This document shows, piece by piece, positions 14,526-21,813 of a stretch of DNA of 42,204 nucleotides. Both the position numbers and the translations under genes were made by a program. Origin of the DNA: an uncultured Faecalibacterium sp. (lineage in GTDB: Bacteria > Bacillota > Clostridia > Oscillospirales > Ruminococcaceae); assembly GCA_934512105.1 (NCBI GenBank), contig CAKSWQ010000015.1, forward strand, positions 1 to 42,204. The letters are read 5' to 3'. How positions within the stretch are numbered: position 1 is the first letter of the stretch; each line of letters begins with the position of its first letter. The notes under the pieces were generated by a model. The model worked only from the letters and a program-made list of their open reading frames with translations, did not search any database and had not been told where the DNA came from.

Positions 14526-15359
14526 ATTACGTTTTTCGAGATCATTAAAGCGATCCTGATGGGTATCGTGGAGGGCATTACCGAGTGGCTGCCCATCTCC
14601 TCCACCGGTCACATGATCCTTGTGGAGCAGGTCGTCAAGTTCAATGCCAGTGAAGAATTCATGTCCATGTTCCGGGTGGTCATCCAGCTGGGTGCCATTC
14701 TGGCCGTGGTGGTGCTGTTCTGGAACAAGCTGTGGCCCTTCGGGCTGCGGCAGGGCAAGGTCATCTCCAAGCCCAGTGTGTGGAACCTGTGGTTCAAGGT
14801 GGTAGTTGCTACCCTGCCGGTGCTGGTCATCAGCCCGCTGGACGACTGGATGGAGGCTCACTTCTATAACTACATCACCGTAGCCGCCATGCTGATCTTG
14901 TACGGCGTGCTCTTCCTTGTGGTGGAGAACCGCCGCACCACGCCCCGGGTCACAAAGCTGGAACAGATCAGCTACCGGGACGCGCTGCTCATCGGCGTGT
15001 GGCAGTGCCTTGCCATCATCCCCGGCACCTCCCGCTCCGGTGCTACCATCGTGGGCGGCCTGCTGCTGGGGCTCTCCCGCGCCTGCGTGGCAGAGTTCAC
15101 CTTCTATCTGGCCATCCCGGTCATGGCGGGCGCATCCCTGCTCAAGGTGGTCAAGTTCGCCATTTCCGGTACGGCCATCACCGGCACCGAGATCGCCGTG
15201 CTGCTGGTGGGCTGCGTTGTGGCCTTTGTCGTCAGCCTTGCAGCTATCCGCTTCCTGATGGACTACGTCAAGCGCCACGACTTCAAGTTCTTCGGCATCT
15301 ACCGCATCGTGCTGGGTGCCATCGTGCTGGCTGTGGCAGCTATCACCGCGCTGGCATAA
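14526..15359 (+). CDS. uppP: Undecaprenyl-diphosphatase UppP (BacA)
   Basis: 277 aa from the proposed start. UppP dephosphorylates undecaprenyl diphosphate to recycle the lipid carrier of cell wall synthesis. Both family signatures are present: EGITEWLPISSTGHM near the N-terminus and PGTSRSGAT in the middle, within a protein of about eight membrane segments. The start is odd. A perfect AGGAGGG (14515-14521) is followed by ATT ACG TTT TTC GAG, which aligns with the family start M-T-(L/F)-(W/F)-E, so ATT 14526 is the likely initiator. The alternatives are TTG 14484, nearly at the transcript start, GTG 14508 and ATG 14559, all with poor ribosome sites or alignment. Confidence 0.9.
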   Translation: MTFFEIIKAILMGIVEGITEWLPISSTGHMILVEQVVKFNASEEFMSMFRVVIQLGAILAVVVLFWNKLWPFGLRQGKVISKPSVWNLWFKVVVATLPVLVISPLDDWMEAHFYNYITVAAMLILYGVLFLVVENRRTTPRVTKLEQISYRDALLIGVWQCLAIIPGTSRSGATIVGGLLLGLSRACVAEFTFYLAIPVMAGASLLKVVKFAISGTAITGTEIAVLLVGCVVAFVVSLAAIRFLMDYVKRHDFKFFGIYRIVLGAIVLAVAAITALA

Positions 15360-15370
15360 GATATGATAAA

Positions 15371-15413
15371 ACAAGGGGCTGTTGCACGGCATTCGGTGCA
15401 GCAGCCCCTTGTT
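15371..15413 (+). terminator. Terminator after uppP
   Basis: ACAAGGGGCTGTTGCAC pairs with GTGCAGCAGCCCCTTGT. The stem is nearly symmetric, so it could act from both sides. Confidence 0.85.
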
Positions 15414-15440
15414 GTATGGTGTGTTTTTTTTGCGGGCTGA

Positions 15441-15622
15441 ACCCTCTCCGTCATCGCTGCGCGATGCCACCTCCCCCGAAGGGGGAGGTTTATTTGTATT
15501 GACCGGAAGTTGCAAAAAAGCTCCCCTTGAGAGGAAAGACTTCCCCCGCTCCGGGGGAAGATGTCACCGCAGGTGACAAAAGGGGGAATCTGGCACGCCG
15601 TCAGGCGTGACTGAGAGGGTTT
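15441..15622. repeat. Modular repeat, composite C-type copy
   Basis: ACCCTCTCCGTC, hairpin CATCGC-tgc-GCGATG, CCTCCCCCGAAGGGGGAGG, a TTGACCGGAAGTTGC core, CTTCCCCCGCTCCGGGGGAAG, a second hairpin TGTCACC/GGTGACA, hairpin CACGCC-gtca-GGCGTG and closing GACTGAGAGGGT. The ends are inverted repeats of each other. Confidence 0.75.
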
Positions 15623-15629
15623 GCAACGC

Positions 15630-16907
15630 TTATTCTTCCTCTTTTTTCAGCCTTACCCGCCACTTGTGGGACAGATACTCCGAGCGCAGCTTGCTGGTGA
15701 CAAAGGTCTGGCTGCTGTACAGGCCGTGGTGGCCGGAGAGCATATAGCAGATGCCGCAGCCCAGCGCGATCAGCTCCAGACCCGCGCCGCTGAACAGCTC
15801 AAAGCCCAGCAGAATGGAGGGGATCAGGGCGTTGGTGGCACCGCAGAAGATGGACACCAGCCCCACCGCCGCCGCAAATTCGGCGGGCAGACCCAGCAGC
15901 GGGCCGACCACGCAGCCGAAGGTGGCACCCACAAAAAAGCTGGGCACCACCTCGCCGCCCTTGAACCCGCAGGAAAGGGTCAGCGCGGTGAGGAAGATCT
16001 TGCACAGAAAATCCCACGGCAGCGCCTGTCCCTGCTCCACGGCAGCAACGATGACGCTCATGCCCGCGCCGTTGTACCGCCCCACGCCGAAGAGATAGGA
16101 AAAGCCGATGACCAGCACGCCGCCCGCAAAGACCCGCACCCAAGGGTTCGGGAGAAGCTTTGGCACAAAGTGCTCCATGAAGTGGAGGGTGTAGCAGAAC
16201 AGGCGGGAAACGGCAGCGCAGGCCACGCCCAGCAGGATGACCAGCAGGGCGGTGCGGACGTTCAGCTCCGGTGCAGTGAGTGCAAAGTGGGTGGGCGCGA
16301 TGCCAAAGGCCAGCGAGCAGCCGTAGGCGATGAGGGCAGAGGTAAAGGCCGGGACAAAGGCAGAGGTGAAGGTCAAGCCCACATCCTCCACCATCATGGC
16401 AAAACAGGCCGCCGCCAGCGGGGTGCCGAACAGGGCAGAGAAGAACGCAGCCATGCCGCTGATGGTGGCGGTGCGGCGGTCGTGGTCCTTGAGCCGCAGC
16501 AGGGTGCCAAGGTTCCAGCCGATGCTGCCGCCCATCTGCAAAGCAGCGCCCTCGCGGCCGGCAGAGCCGCCGCACAGGTGGGTGAGCACCGTGCCCAGAA
16601 AGATGGCGGGCACCAGCAGGATGCTGACCGGCTCACCGCTCTGCACGGCGCGCAGAACGTTGTTGGTGCCCACGCCCTCGCACCTGGTCACTTTATAAAG
16701 AGCGGTGATGAGCAGACCCGCCACAGGCAAGAGGAACAGCAGCCAGGGCTGCGCGGCGCGCAGTTCGGTGGCGTGCTCAACAGCAAGGTGGAACAAGGTG
16801 CCCAGCAGCCCGCAGAGCAGACCCATGGGAACCGCCAGAAAGAACCATTGCAGCGCCACCCGCAGGGCGGCTTCGGCTTCGTGCCGGAATGTATCAAAAT
16901 CGTTCAT
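15630..16907 (-). CDS. CLC-F type fluoride/proton antiporter (voltage-gated chloride channel family)
   Basis: 425 aa, about ten or more membrane segments. It is a CLC protein, but the signature motifs are those of the fluoride-exporting CLC-F clade: GTNNVL at residues 80-85 replaces the chloride-binding GSGIP, GSAGREGAALQMGG (114-127) carries the gating glutamate E119, and GFKGGEVVPSFFVGATFG replaces the GGIFAP motif. CLC-F proteins expel F- in exchange for H+. The start is ATG 16907 with AGGGGTGA upstream; eight extra in-frame codons to 16931 are rejected. There is no fluoride riboswitch in the short leader. It ends next to the repeat at 15441. Confidence 0.85.
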   Translation of the reverse strand: MNDFDTFRHEAEAALRVALQWFFLAVPMGLLCGLLGTLFHLAVEHATELRAAQPWLLFLLPVAGLLITALYKVTRCEGVGTNNVLRAVQSGEPVSILLVPAIFLGTVLTHLCGGSAGREGAALQMGGSIGWNLGTLLRLKDHDRRTATISGMAAFFSALFGTPLAAACFAMMVEDVGLTFTSAFVPAFTSALIAYGCSLAFGIAPTHFALTAPELNVRTALLVILLGVACAAVSRLFCYTLHFMEHFVPKLLPNPWVRVFAGGVLVIGFSYLFGVGRYNGAGMSVIVAAVEQGQALPWDFLCKIFLTALTLSCGFKGGEVVPSFFVGATFGCVVGPLLGLPAEFAAAVGLVSIFCGATNALIPSILLGFELFSGAGLELIALGCGICYMLSGHHGLYSSQTFVTSKLRSEYLSHKWRVRLKKEEE

Positions 16908-16957
16908 AGAATCACCCCTGTATCTTGACATCCAGTCCTTATTTTTTGAACCGATTT

Positions 16958-16986
16958 AAAATAACACCGCAGGGCAGGGCTGTCAA
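16958..16986 (-). promoter_or_regulatory. Promoter of the CLC-F gene (minus strand)
   Basis: Minus strand TTGACA (16981-16986), 17-bp spacer, TATTTT (16958-16963). The leader is about 45 nt. Confidence 0.6.
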
Positions 16987-17029
16987 CCCCAAAATGGGCA
17001 GAGAAAAAACGGCGCTGCTCCATTTTCTG

Positions 17030-17059
17030 TTTACACCGCTCGCCCGGGTGTGCTATACT
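17030..17059 (+). promoter_or_regulatory. Promoter of the DUF362 gene
   Basis: TTTACA (17030-17035), 18-bp spacer, extended -10 TGTGCTATACT (17049-17059). Confidence 0.7.
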
Positions 17060-17117
17060 GAACAAAAGAGAGACCGCGCGGCAGACGCCGCCGGAAGGAT
17101 ATGGGAGGAAAAACACC

Positions 17118-18242
17118 ATGGAAGCATCCAAAGTTTACTATACGGATTTCCGCTGTCCGGTGGGCACCAGCCTGCTGGAAAAGCTGCGCCGGGTGTGCAT
17201 TGCCGCCGGCATCAGGGACATCGACATGGACGGCCGGTTCGTGGCCATCAAGATGCACTTCGGCGAGCTGGGCAATCTGGCCTTTCTGCGCCCCAACTAC
17301 GCCAAGGTGGTGGCAGACCTGTGCAAGGAGCAGGGCGGTATGCCCTTCCTGACCGACTGCAACACCCTGTACCCGGGCAGCCGCAAGAACGCGCTGGAGC
17401 ATCTGAACTGCGCCCAGCTGAACGGCTTCTGGCCCATGACCACCGGCTGTCAGGTGATCATCGGTGACGGTCTGCGCGGCACGGATGAGGTGGAAGTGCC
17501 GGTGCCGAACGGCGAATACTGCAAGACCGCCAAGATCGGCCGCGCCATCATGGATGCGGACGTGTTCATCAGCCTGAACCACTTCAAGGGGCACGAGGCC
17601 ACCGGCTTCGGCGGTGCCATCAAGAACATCGGCATGGGCTGCGGCTCCCGCGCGGGCAAGATGGAGCAGCACGCTGCCGGCAAGCCCGCCGTGCAGGAGG
17701 GCTTGTGCCGCGGCTGCCACCGCTGCGCCAAGGAGTGCGGCTCGGACGCCATTACTTACAATGCCGAAAACAAGGCTGTCATCGACTACGACAAGTGCAA
17801 GGGCTGCGGCCGCTGCATCGGTGCGTGCAGCTTTGACGCCATCTATTCTCCCAACGACTGCGCCAACGAGCTGCTGGACCGCAAGATGGCGGAGTACGCC
17901 GCCGCAGTCTGCCACGACCGTCCCTGCTTCCACATTTCTCTGGTGCAGGACATCAGCCCCAACTGCGACTGCCACGGCGAGAACGATGCCCCCATCCTGC
18001 CGGATATCGGCATCTTTGCCTCCTTCGACCCGGTGGCGCTGGATCAGGCCTGCGTGGATGCCTGCCTGAACGCTGCCCCGCTGCCCAACAGCCAGCTGAG
18101 CACGAACCTTGCAAAGCCGGGCTGGAACTGCTACCACGACAACTTCAAGGACTCCAACCCCAACATCGAGTGGAAGGCCACCCTTGAGCAGGCCGAGAAG
18201 GTGGGCATGGGCACCCGCCAGTATGTGCTGAAAAAGGTATAA
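17118..18242 (+). CDS. DUF362 domain protein with two 4Fe-4S clusters
   Basis: 374 aa. The N-terminal DUF362 domain (about residues 1-185) contains the family block FISLNHFKGHEATGFGGAIKNIGMG. Two ferredoxin-type motifs follow: C197-x2-C200-x2-C203-x3-C207 and C227-x2-C230-x2-C233-x3-C237, each able to bind a 4Fe-4S cluster. A further Cys-rich part (NCDCHG) occurs near residue 285. The protein is cytoplasmic by sequence. Its reaction is not known; members are common in gut anaerobes and are assumed to act in electron transfer. ATG 17118 follows GGGAGG. It forms a single-gene unit with its own promoter and terminator. Confidence 0.9.
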   Translation: MEASKVYYTDFRCPVGTSLLEKLRRVCIAAGIRDIDMDGRFVAIKMHFGELGNLAFLRPNYAKVVADLCKEQGGMPFLTDCNTLYPGSRKNALEHLNCAQLNGFWPMTTGCQVIIGDGLRGTDEVEVPVPNGEYCKTAKIGRAIMDADVFISLNHFKGHEATGFGGAIKNIGMGCGSRAGKMEQHAAGKPAVQEGLCRGCHRCAKECGSDAITYNAENKAVIDYDKCKGCGRCIGACSFDAIYSPNDCANELLDRKMAEYAAAVCHDRPCFHISLVQDISPNCDCHGENDAPILPDIGIFASFDPVALDQACVDACLNAAPLPNSQLSTNLAKPGWNCYHDNFKDSNPNIEWKATLEQAEKVGMGTRQYVLKKV

Positions 18243-18248
18243 AGACAA

Positions 18249-18282
18249 AATGGGGCGCTGACCACACGGTCAGCGCCCCATT
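18249..18282. terminator. Bidirectional terminator between convergent genes
   Basis: AATGGGGCGCTGACC (18249-18263) pairs with GGTCAGCGCCCCATT (18268-18282). It serves the DUF362 gene and could serve the convergent lipoprotein gene. Confidence 0.85.
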
Positions 18283-18306
18283 GCGCTTTCAAGGTTCAGG
18301 TTGGGT

Positions 18307-18921
18307 TTAAGCCTCGCCGTTTGTCTCCGGCACAATGTCGTCCAGCACGGTCTGCAGTGCCTGCCAGTTTTTCAGGGTGCAGCCGGGCAGGGTGTCAGCG
18401 TCCAGCCCTGCGTCCGCAATGCGGCCGGTCATGCTGTCCTTGTCGCTGAGCAGGTCCAGCGCGGCGTCCTTGATCAGCGGCCAAGCCTCGGCAAAGCCCT
18501 CCTGCTGGTTGTCGGTCAGGCCGTCGTACCAGCTGTAAAAGGCCTCCTGAATGGCCTCCGGGGAGCGGCTGGACATCCGTGCGTCCTCGGCCCAGTGCAG
18601 CAGCGATGCCGCCGCGATGACCGATTTCAGGGAGCAGCCGGATACCCCGGGCCCCCAGCCCAGACAGGGCGCAAAGGCGTTTTCCGTGCCGGTGATGGAG
18701 AACACCGAGTTCTCGTCAAAGTTGCCGGGGTTCAGCTCCCCGGTGTTGGCTTGCGTTGTGGAAGAGGGCAGTTCAGTGCTGCCGGAAGCGGATGCGCTGT
18801 CCGAGGCGGGCGCAGCGCTGGATGCGGGGCTGTCGGAAGAGCCGCCGCAGGCTGCCAGCAGGCAGCTCAGCAAAGCGGCGCACAGCAGCAGCGCAAGGGG
18901 ACGGATATATTTCGATGTCAT
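18307..18921 (-). CDS. Putative lipoprotein of unknown function
   Basis: 204 aa. The signal peptide MTSKYIRPLALLLCAALLSC ends in a lipobox LAAC with Cys25. A Ser/Ala/Asp-rich linker (residues 26-65) leads to a domain of about 140 residues with FAPCLGWGPGVSGCSLKSV and two cysteines. I do not recognise the domain. ATG 18921 has ACGGAGGT upstream; fifteen in-frame upstream codons are rejected because they lack a ribosome site. The promoter is at 18985-19013. It is transcribed divergently from the licT-type operon. Confidence 0.75.
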   Translation of the reverse strand: MTSKYIRPLALLLCAALLSCLLAACGGSSDSPASSAAPASDSASASGSTELPSSTTQANTGELNPGNFDENSVFSITGTENAFAPCLGWGPGVSGCSLKSVIAAASLLHWAEDARMSSRSPEAIQEAFYSWYDGLTDNQQEGFAEAWPLIKDAALDLLSDKDSMTGRIADAGLDADTLPGCTLKNWQALQTVLDDIVPETNGEA

Positions 18922-18984
18922 AAGAAAAACCTCCGTAAACGGTGCTCCGGCAAGCCGCCGGAACAATGAGGAATCTACACTCTA

Positions 18985-19013
18985 AGTATACGTTCTGCGC
19001 CCGGCGTTGTCAA
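18985..19013 (-). promoter_or_regulatory. Promoter of the lipoprotein gene (minus strand)
   Basis: Minus strand TTGACA (19008-19013), 17-bp spacer, TATACT (18985-18990). Confidence 0.75.
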
Positions 19014-19094
19014 TCGTTCCGCGCAGGACGAATTTCAAGCAGACCTGTGCAGGATATACAAAAATGCGGCTTAAATTTCGGGCAGTTCAACGCA

Positions 19095-19123
19095 TTGACA
19101 TTTTCCGCGCTGGCTCGTATAAT
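19095..19123 (+). promoter_or_regulatory. Promoter of the alpha-glucoside operon
   Basis: TTGACA (19095-19100), 17-bp spacer, TATAAT (19118-19123), a full consensus promoter as expected for an operon controlled by antitermination. Confidence 0.85.
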
Positions 19124-19147
19124 CAAAGCAGACAAGTGAATTTATCA

Positions 19148-19179
19148 GTGCGTGTAACTGTTCGATCAGGCATGAGCAT
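19148..19179 (+). promoter_or_regulatory. Candidate ribonucleic antiterminator (RAT) site
   Basis: The leader segment reads GTGCGTGTAACTG, a 6-nt loop, then CAGGCATGAGCAT. This has the RAT layout of LicT/SacT targets (TGTTACTG ... CAGGCAAAACC), with ends GTGC/GCAT that can pair. It lies 25 nt after the promoter. A T-rich stretch follows at 19221-19238, but I cannot draw a convincing overlapping terminator stem. Confidence 0.5.
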
Positions 19180-19269
19180 CAGAGGGAAGGCGGCAACGGC
19201 ATCCCTTTGGTTCTTGTGCCCTTTTTCTTTTTCACAAAAGCTGCGGCATGGAAGCGGAGGAGTGCGGCG

Positions 19270-20088
19270 ATGCAGGCTGTAAAGGTATTCAATAACAATG
19301 CGGTGTCGGTGGTCATGCCGGACGGCAGGGAAGCCATTCTCGTGGGCAACGGGCTTGGGTTTGGCCGCCGCCCGGGGGACGTGATCGACAAGAGCCGCGT
19401 TTCCAAGGTGTACTATGTGCAGAACGAGCTGCAGACCAAGTTCCTCAAGATGCTGGATAACGTCACCCCGCAGGTGATGCAGGCCGCCGAGCGCATCTCG
19501 CTGGCGGCAGAAGAGCAGGGCATCCTGCTCAGCAGCAAAAGCACCATCTCGCTGGTGGACCACATCAGCTTTGCGCTGGAGCGTGTGGAAAAGGGCACCT
19601 TTCTGCCCAACCTCATGCTCTCGGAGACCCGGATGCTGTACCCGAAGGAGTACGCAGTGGGGCAAAGAGCACTGGAGCTTGTCCGGCAGTTCTGCGGCGT
19701 ACAGCTGCCGGAGGACGAAGCGGGCTACATTGCCCTGCATCTGGTAGCCGGTGCGGCAGACGGTGCGCTGGCTTACGATACCGTAAAATTCGTCAAGGCG
19801 GTCAAGGAGATCATCTGCGATACCTATCATTGCACCTTTGAGGAGGAAAGCCTCGAGACCACCCGCCTGACCGTGCACCTCAAGTTTCTGGCGGCGCGCA
19901 TCCTGCGCCACACCCCGTGGCAGGACGCCGGGCTGGAGTCCATGTACACGGTGCTTTTGCAGCGCGACAGCCGCAACGAGGTGTGCTTACAGCGCATCAA
20001 TGCCTATCTGCGGCAGGAATTTGATTACGAGCTGGATCATCAGGAGCAGGTCTATCTGCTCATCCACCTGACCAAGATCGTTGGTTAA
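19270..20088 (+). CDS. BglG/LicT-family transcription antiterminator
   Basis: 272 aa, the LicT length. The N-terminal CAT RNA-binding domain (residues 1-55) starts MQAVKVFNNNAVSV and is followed by two PTS regulation domains. The four phosphorylatable histidines are in place: H98 (SLVDHISFA) and H157 (IALHLVA) in PRD1, H203 and H266 (LLIHLT) in PRD2. The family binds a RAT hairpin to stop early termination when the cognate sugar is present and HPr phosphorylates PRD2. ATG 19270 follows GGAGG; the longer frame from 19207 covers leader RNA. It is the first gene of the operon, so it should control its own transcript. Confidence 0.93.
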   Translation: MQAVKVFNNNAVSVVMPDGREAILVGNGLGFGRRPGDVIDKSRVSKVYYVQNELQTKFLKMLDNVTPQVMQAAERISLAAEEQGILLSSKSTISLVDHISFALERVEKGTFLPNLMLSETRMLYPKEYAVGQRALELVRQFCGVQLPEDEAGYIALHLVAGAADGALAYDTVKFVKAVKEIICDTYHCTFEEESLETTRLTVHLKFLAARILRHTPWQDAGLESMYTVLLQRDSRNEVCLQRINAYLRQEFDYELDHQEQVYLLIHLTKIVG

Positions 20089-20184
20089 GTTGGTTAAAAT
20101 GTTTCAACAGGGCGTCCGGAAGCCCTGCGGAATAGAAATCATCCCCCAAAAACAGTCAAGTCAAAAAGTGAGGAGTATTACACG

Positions 20185-21744
20185 ATGAAAGAAAAAGTCA
20201 TGAATGGCTTGGAAAAGTTCTCCAAAGCCATGCTCTCACCGCTGTCGTATATCTCGGCAGCAGGCCTGATCCTTGTGCTGGGCGCATTGCTTACCAGCAC
20301 AAGCCTTAGCGCGATGATCCCCGTTCTGCAGTGGACCCCCATCAAGCTGCTTGGACAGCTGATCTACAACTGCATCATGGTCATCATCAATAACCTCAGC
20401 CTGATGTTCTGCGTGGGCATCGCGGCAGCGCTTGCCAAAAAGAACAAGCAGCAGGCTGCCATCATCGGCCTGATGAGCTACTTCATGTACCTGACCGCCG
20501 GCAACGTCACCCTGACCCAGCTGGGTATGCTGGCCGAGGCTGACCCGATGGTGGGTCTGTACGGCACCGGTCAGTCCACCGTGTTCGGCATCCAGACGGT
20601 GGATATGGGCGTGTTCGGCGGCATCCTGCTGGGCTTGGTCTGCGGCTGGGTGTACAACCGCACCTGTGAAAAGCAGTTCAAGGGCATCATCACCCAGATC
20701 TACTCCGGCAACCGCTGGTCCTTTACCTGCATGGTGGTCTTTTCCATCCTGTTCGGCTTTGGTTCCTGCTTCTTCTGGCCGCCGGTGCAGAGCGTCATCA
20801 GCGCACTGACCGACCTGATCGCCACCTCCGGCAACTTCGGTCTGTTCCTGTACGGCTTCCTGGAGCGCTTCCTCATCCCCACCGGTCTGCACCACCTCAT
20901 CTACACCCCCTTCCAGTTCTCTGCACTGGGCAACAGCCTGACCGTGGGCGATGCCACCTACACCGGCTCCTATATCGTCATGATGATGGAGTACAGCATG
21001 GGTCTGCCCTTCTCGGACGGCATCGTGTGGATGTACACCGGCTTCACCAAGACCTTCGGCTACTTTGGCATCGTGGCGGCCTTCATCTTCTGCGCCCGCA
21101 AGGAGAACCGCAAAAAGACCGCTGCCGTTCTGGTGCCGCTGGCCTTTACCGCTTCTCTGGCTTCCATCACCGAGCCGCTGGACTTCATGTTCTGCTTCTC
21201 TGCCCCCATCCTGTGGGTGGCACACGCCTGCATCTCCGGCCTGTTCATCGTGCTGCTGCACACCTTCCATGTCACCGGCTTTACCACCAACCTGCTCGGC
21301 TCGGTGCTGATGAACCTTTCTGCCGGTGCAGATAAGACCAACTATCCCACCCTGTACCTGCTGGCACTGTGCCAGATCGCCGTGTACTTTGTGGTGTTCA
21401 CCCTGCTGATCAAGGCCTTTAACATCCACACCCCCGGCCGGGAAGAGGTAAGCACCGAGACCGGCAAGAGCGATGCGCCCGCCAAGAAGGCAAGCGTGAA
21501 GAACGCTGCCGAGGTGCAGTGCGTCATTGATGGTCTGGGCGGCAAGGAGAACATTGTGTCGGTGGACAACTGCTTCACCCGCCTGCGGGTAAACATCAAG
21601 GACCCCGCAAAGCTGGACGAAGCTTCCATCAACAAGCTGCCGAACAGCGGCATCGTGAAAAAGGGTACCGATATCCAGATCGTTTACGGTCTGCAGGTAG
21701 CCGATATCAAGCGTGCCGTGGAGACACAGCTGGAAAACCAGTAA
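20185..21744 (+). CDS. PTS alpha-glucoside transporter subunit EIICB
   Basis: 519 aa. The EIIC domain (about residues 1-420) is a membrane carrier of the glucose/alpha-glucoside superfamily with ERFLIPTGLHHLIYTPF, the conserved double-histidine loop. After a charged linker the EIIB domain contains VDNCFTRLRV with the phosphorylated Cys463. There is no EIIA domain, so it must use a EIIA-Glc encoded elsewhere. The partner GH4 enzyme points to maltose, trehalose or sucrose-isomer type alpha-glucosides (MalP/GlvC/AglA group). ATG 20185 follows GTGAGGAG. A short hairpin, CAGGGC/GCCCTG (20107-20126), lies in the gap after the antiterminator gene. Confidence 0.92.
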   Translation: MKEKVMNGLEKFSKAMLSPLSYISAAGLILVLGALLTSTSLSAMIPVLQWTPIKLLGQLIYNCIMVIINNLSLMFCVGIAAALAKKNKQQAAIIGLMSYFMYLTAGNVTLTQLGMLAEADPMVGLYGTGQSTVFGIQTVDMGVFGGILLGLVCGWVYNRTCEKQFKGIITQIYSGNRWSFTCMVVFSILFGFGSCFFWPPVQSVISALTDLIATSGNFGLFLYGFLERFLIPTGLHHLIYTPFQFSALGNSLTVGDATYTGSYIVMMMEYSMGLPFSDGIVWMYTGFTKTFGYFGIVAAFIFCARKENRKKTAAVLVPLAFTASLASITEPLDFMFCFSAPILWVAHACISGLFIVLLHTFHVTGFTTNLLGSVLMNLSAGADKTNYPTLYLLALCQIAVYFVVFTLLIKAFNIHTPGREEVSTETGKSDAPAKKASVKNAAEVQCVIDGLGGKENIVSVDNCFTRLRVNIKDPAKLDEASINKLPNSGIVKKGTDIQIVYGLQVADIKRAVETQLENQ

Positions 21745-21813
21745 ACCGCTTTTCCGCGTCCCGGCGGACTGCGCCGGGCAAACCTGAAAATACAAAAAAG
21801 GAGCGTTTATACT

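Noticed and set aside
16908..17000. Fluoride riboswitch before the CLC-F gene
   Set aside because: The conserved GGCGAUGG and UGAUGA-type segments are absent and the leader is too short.
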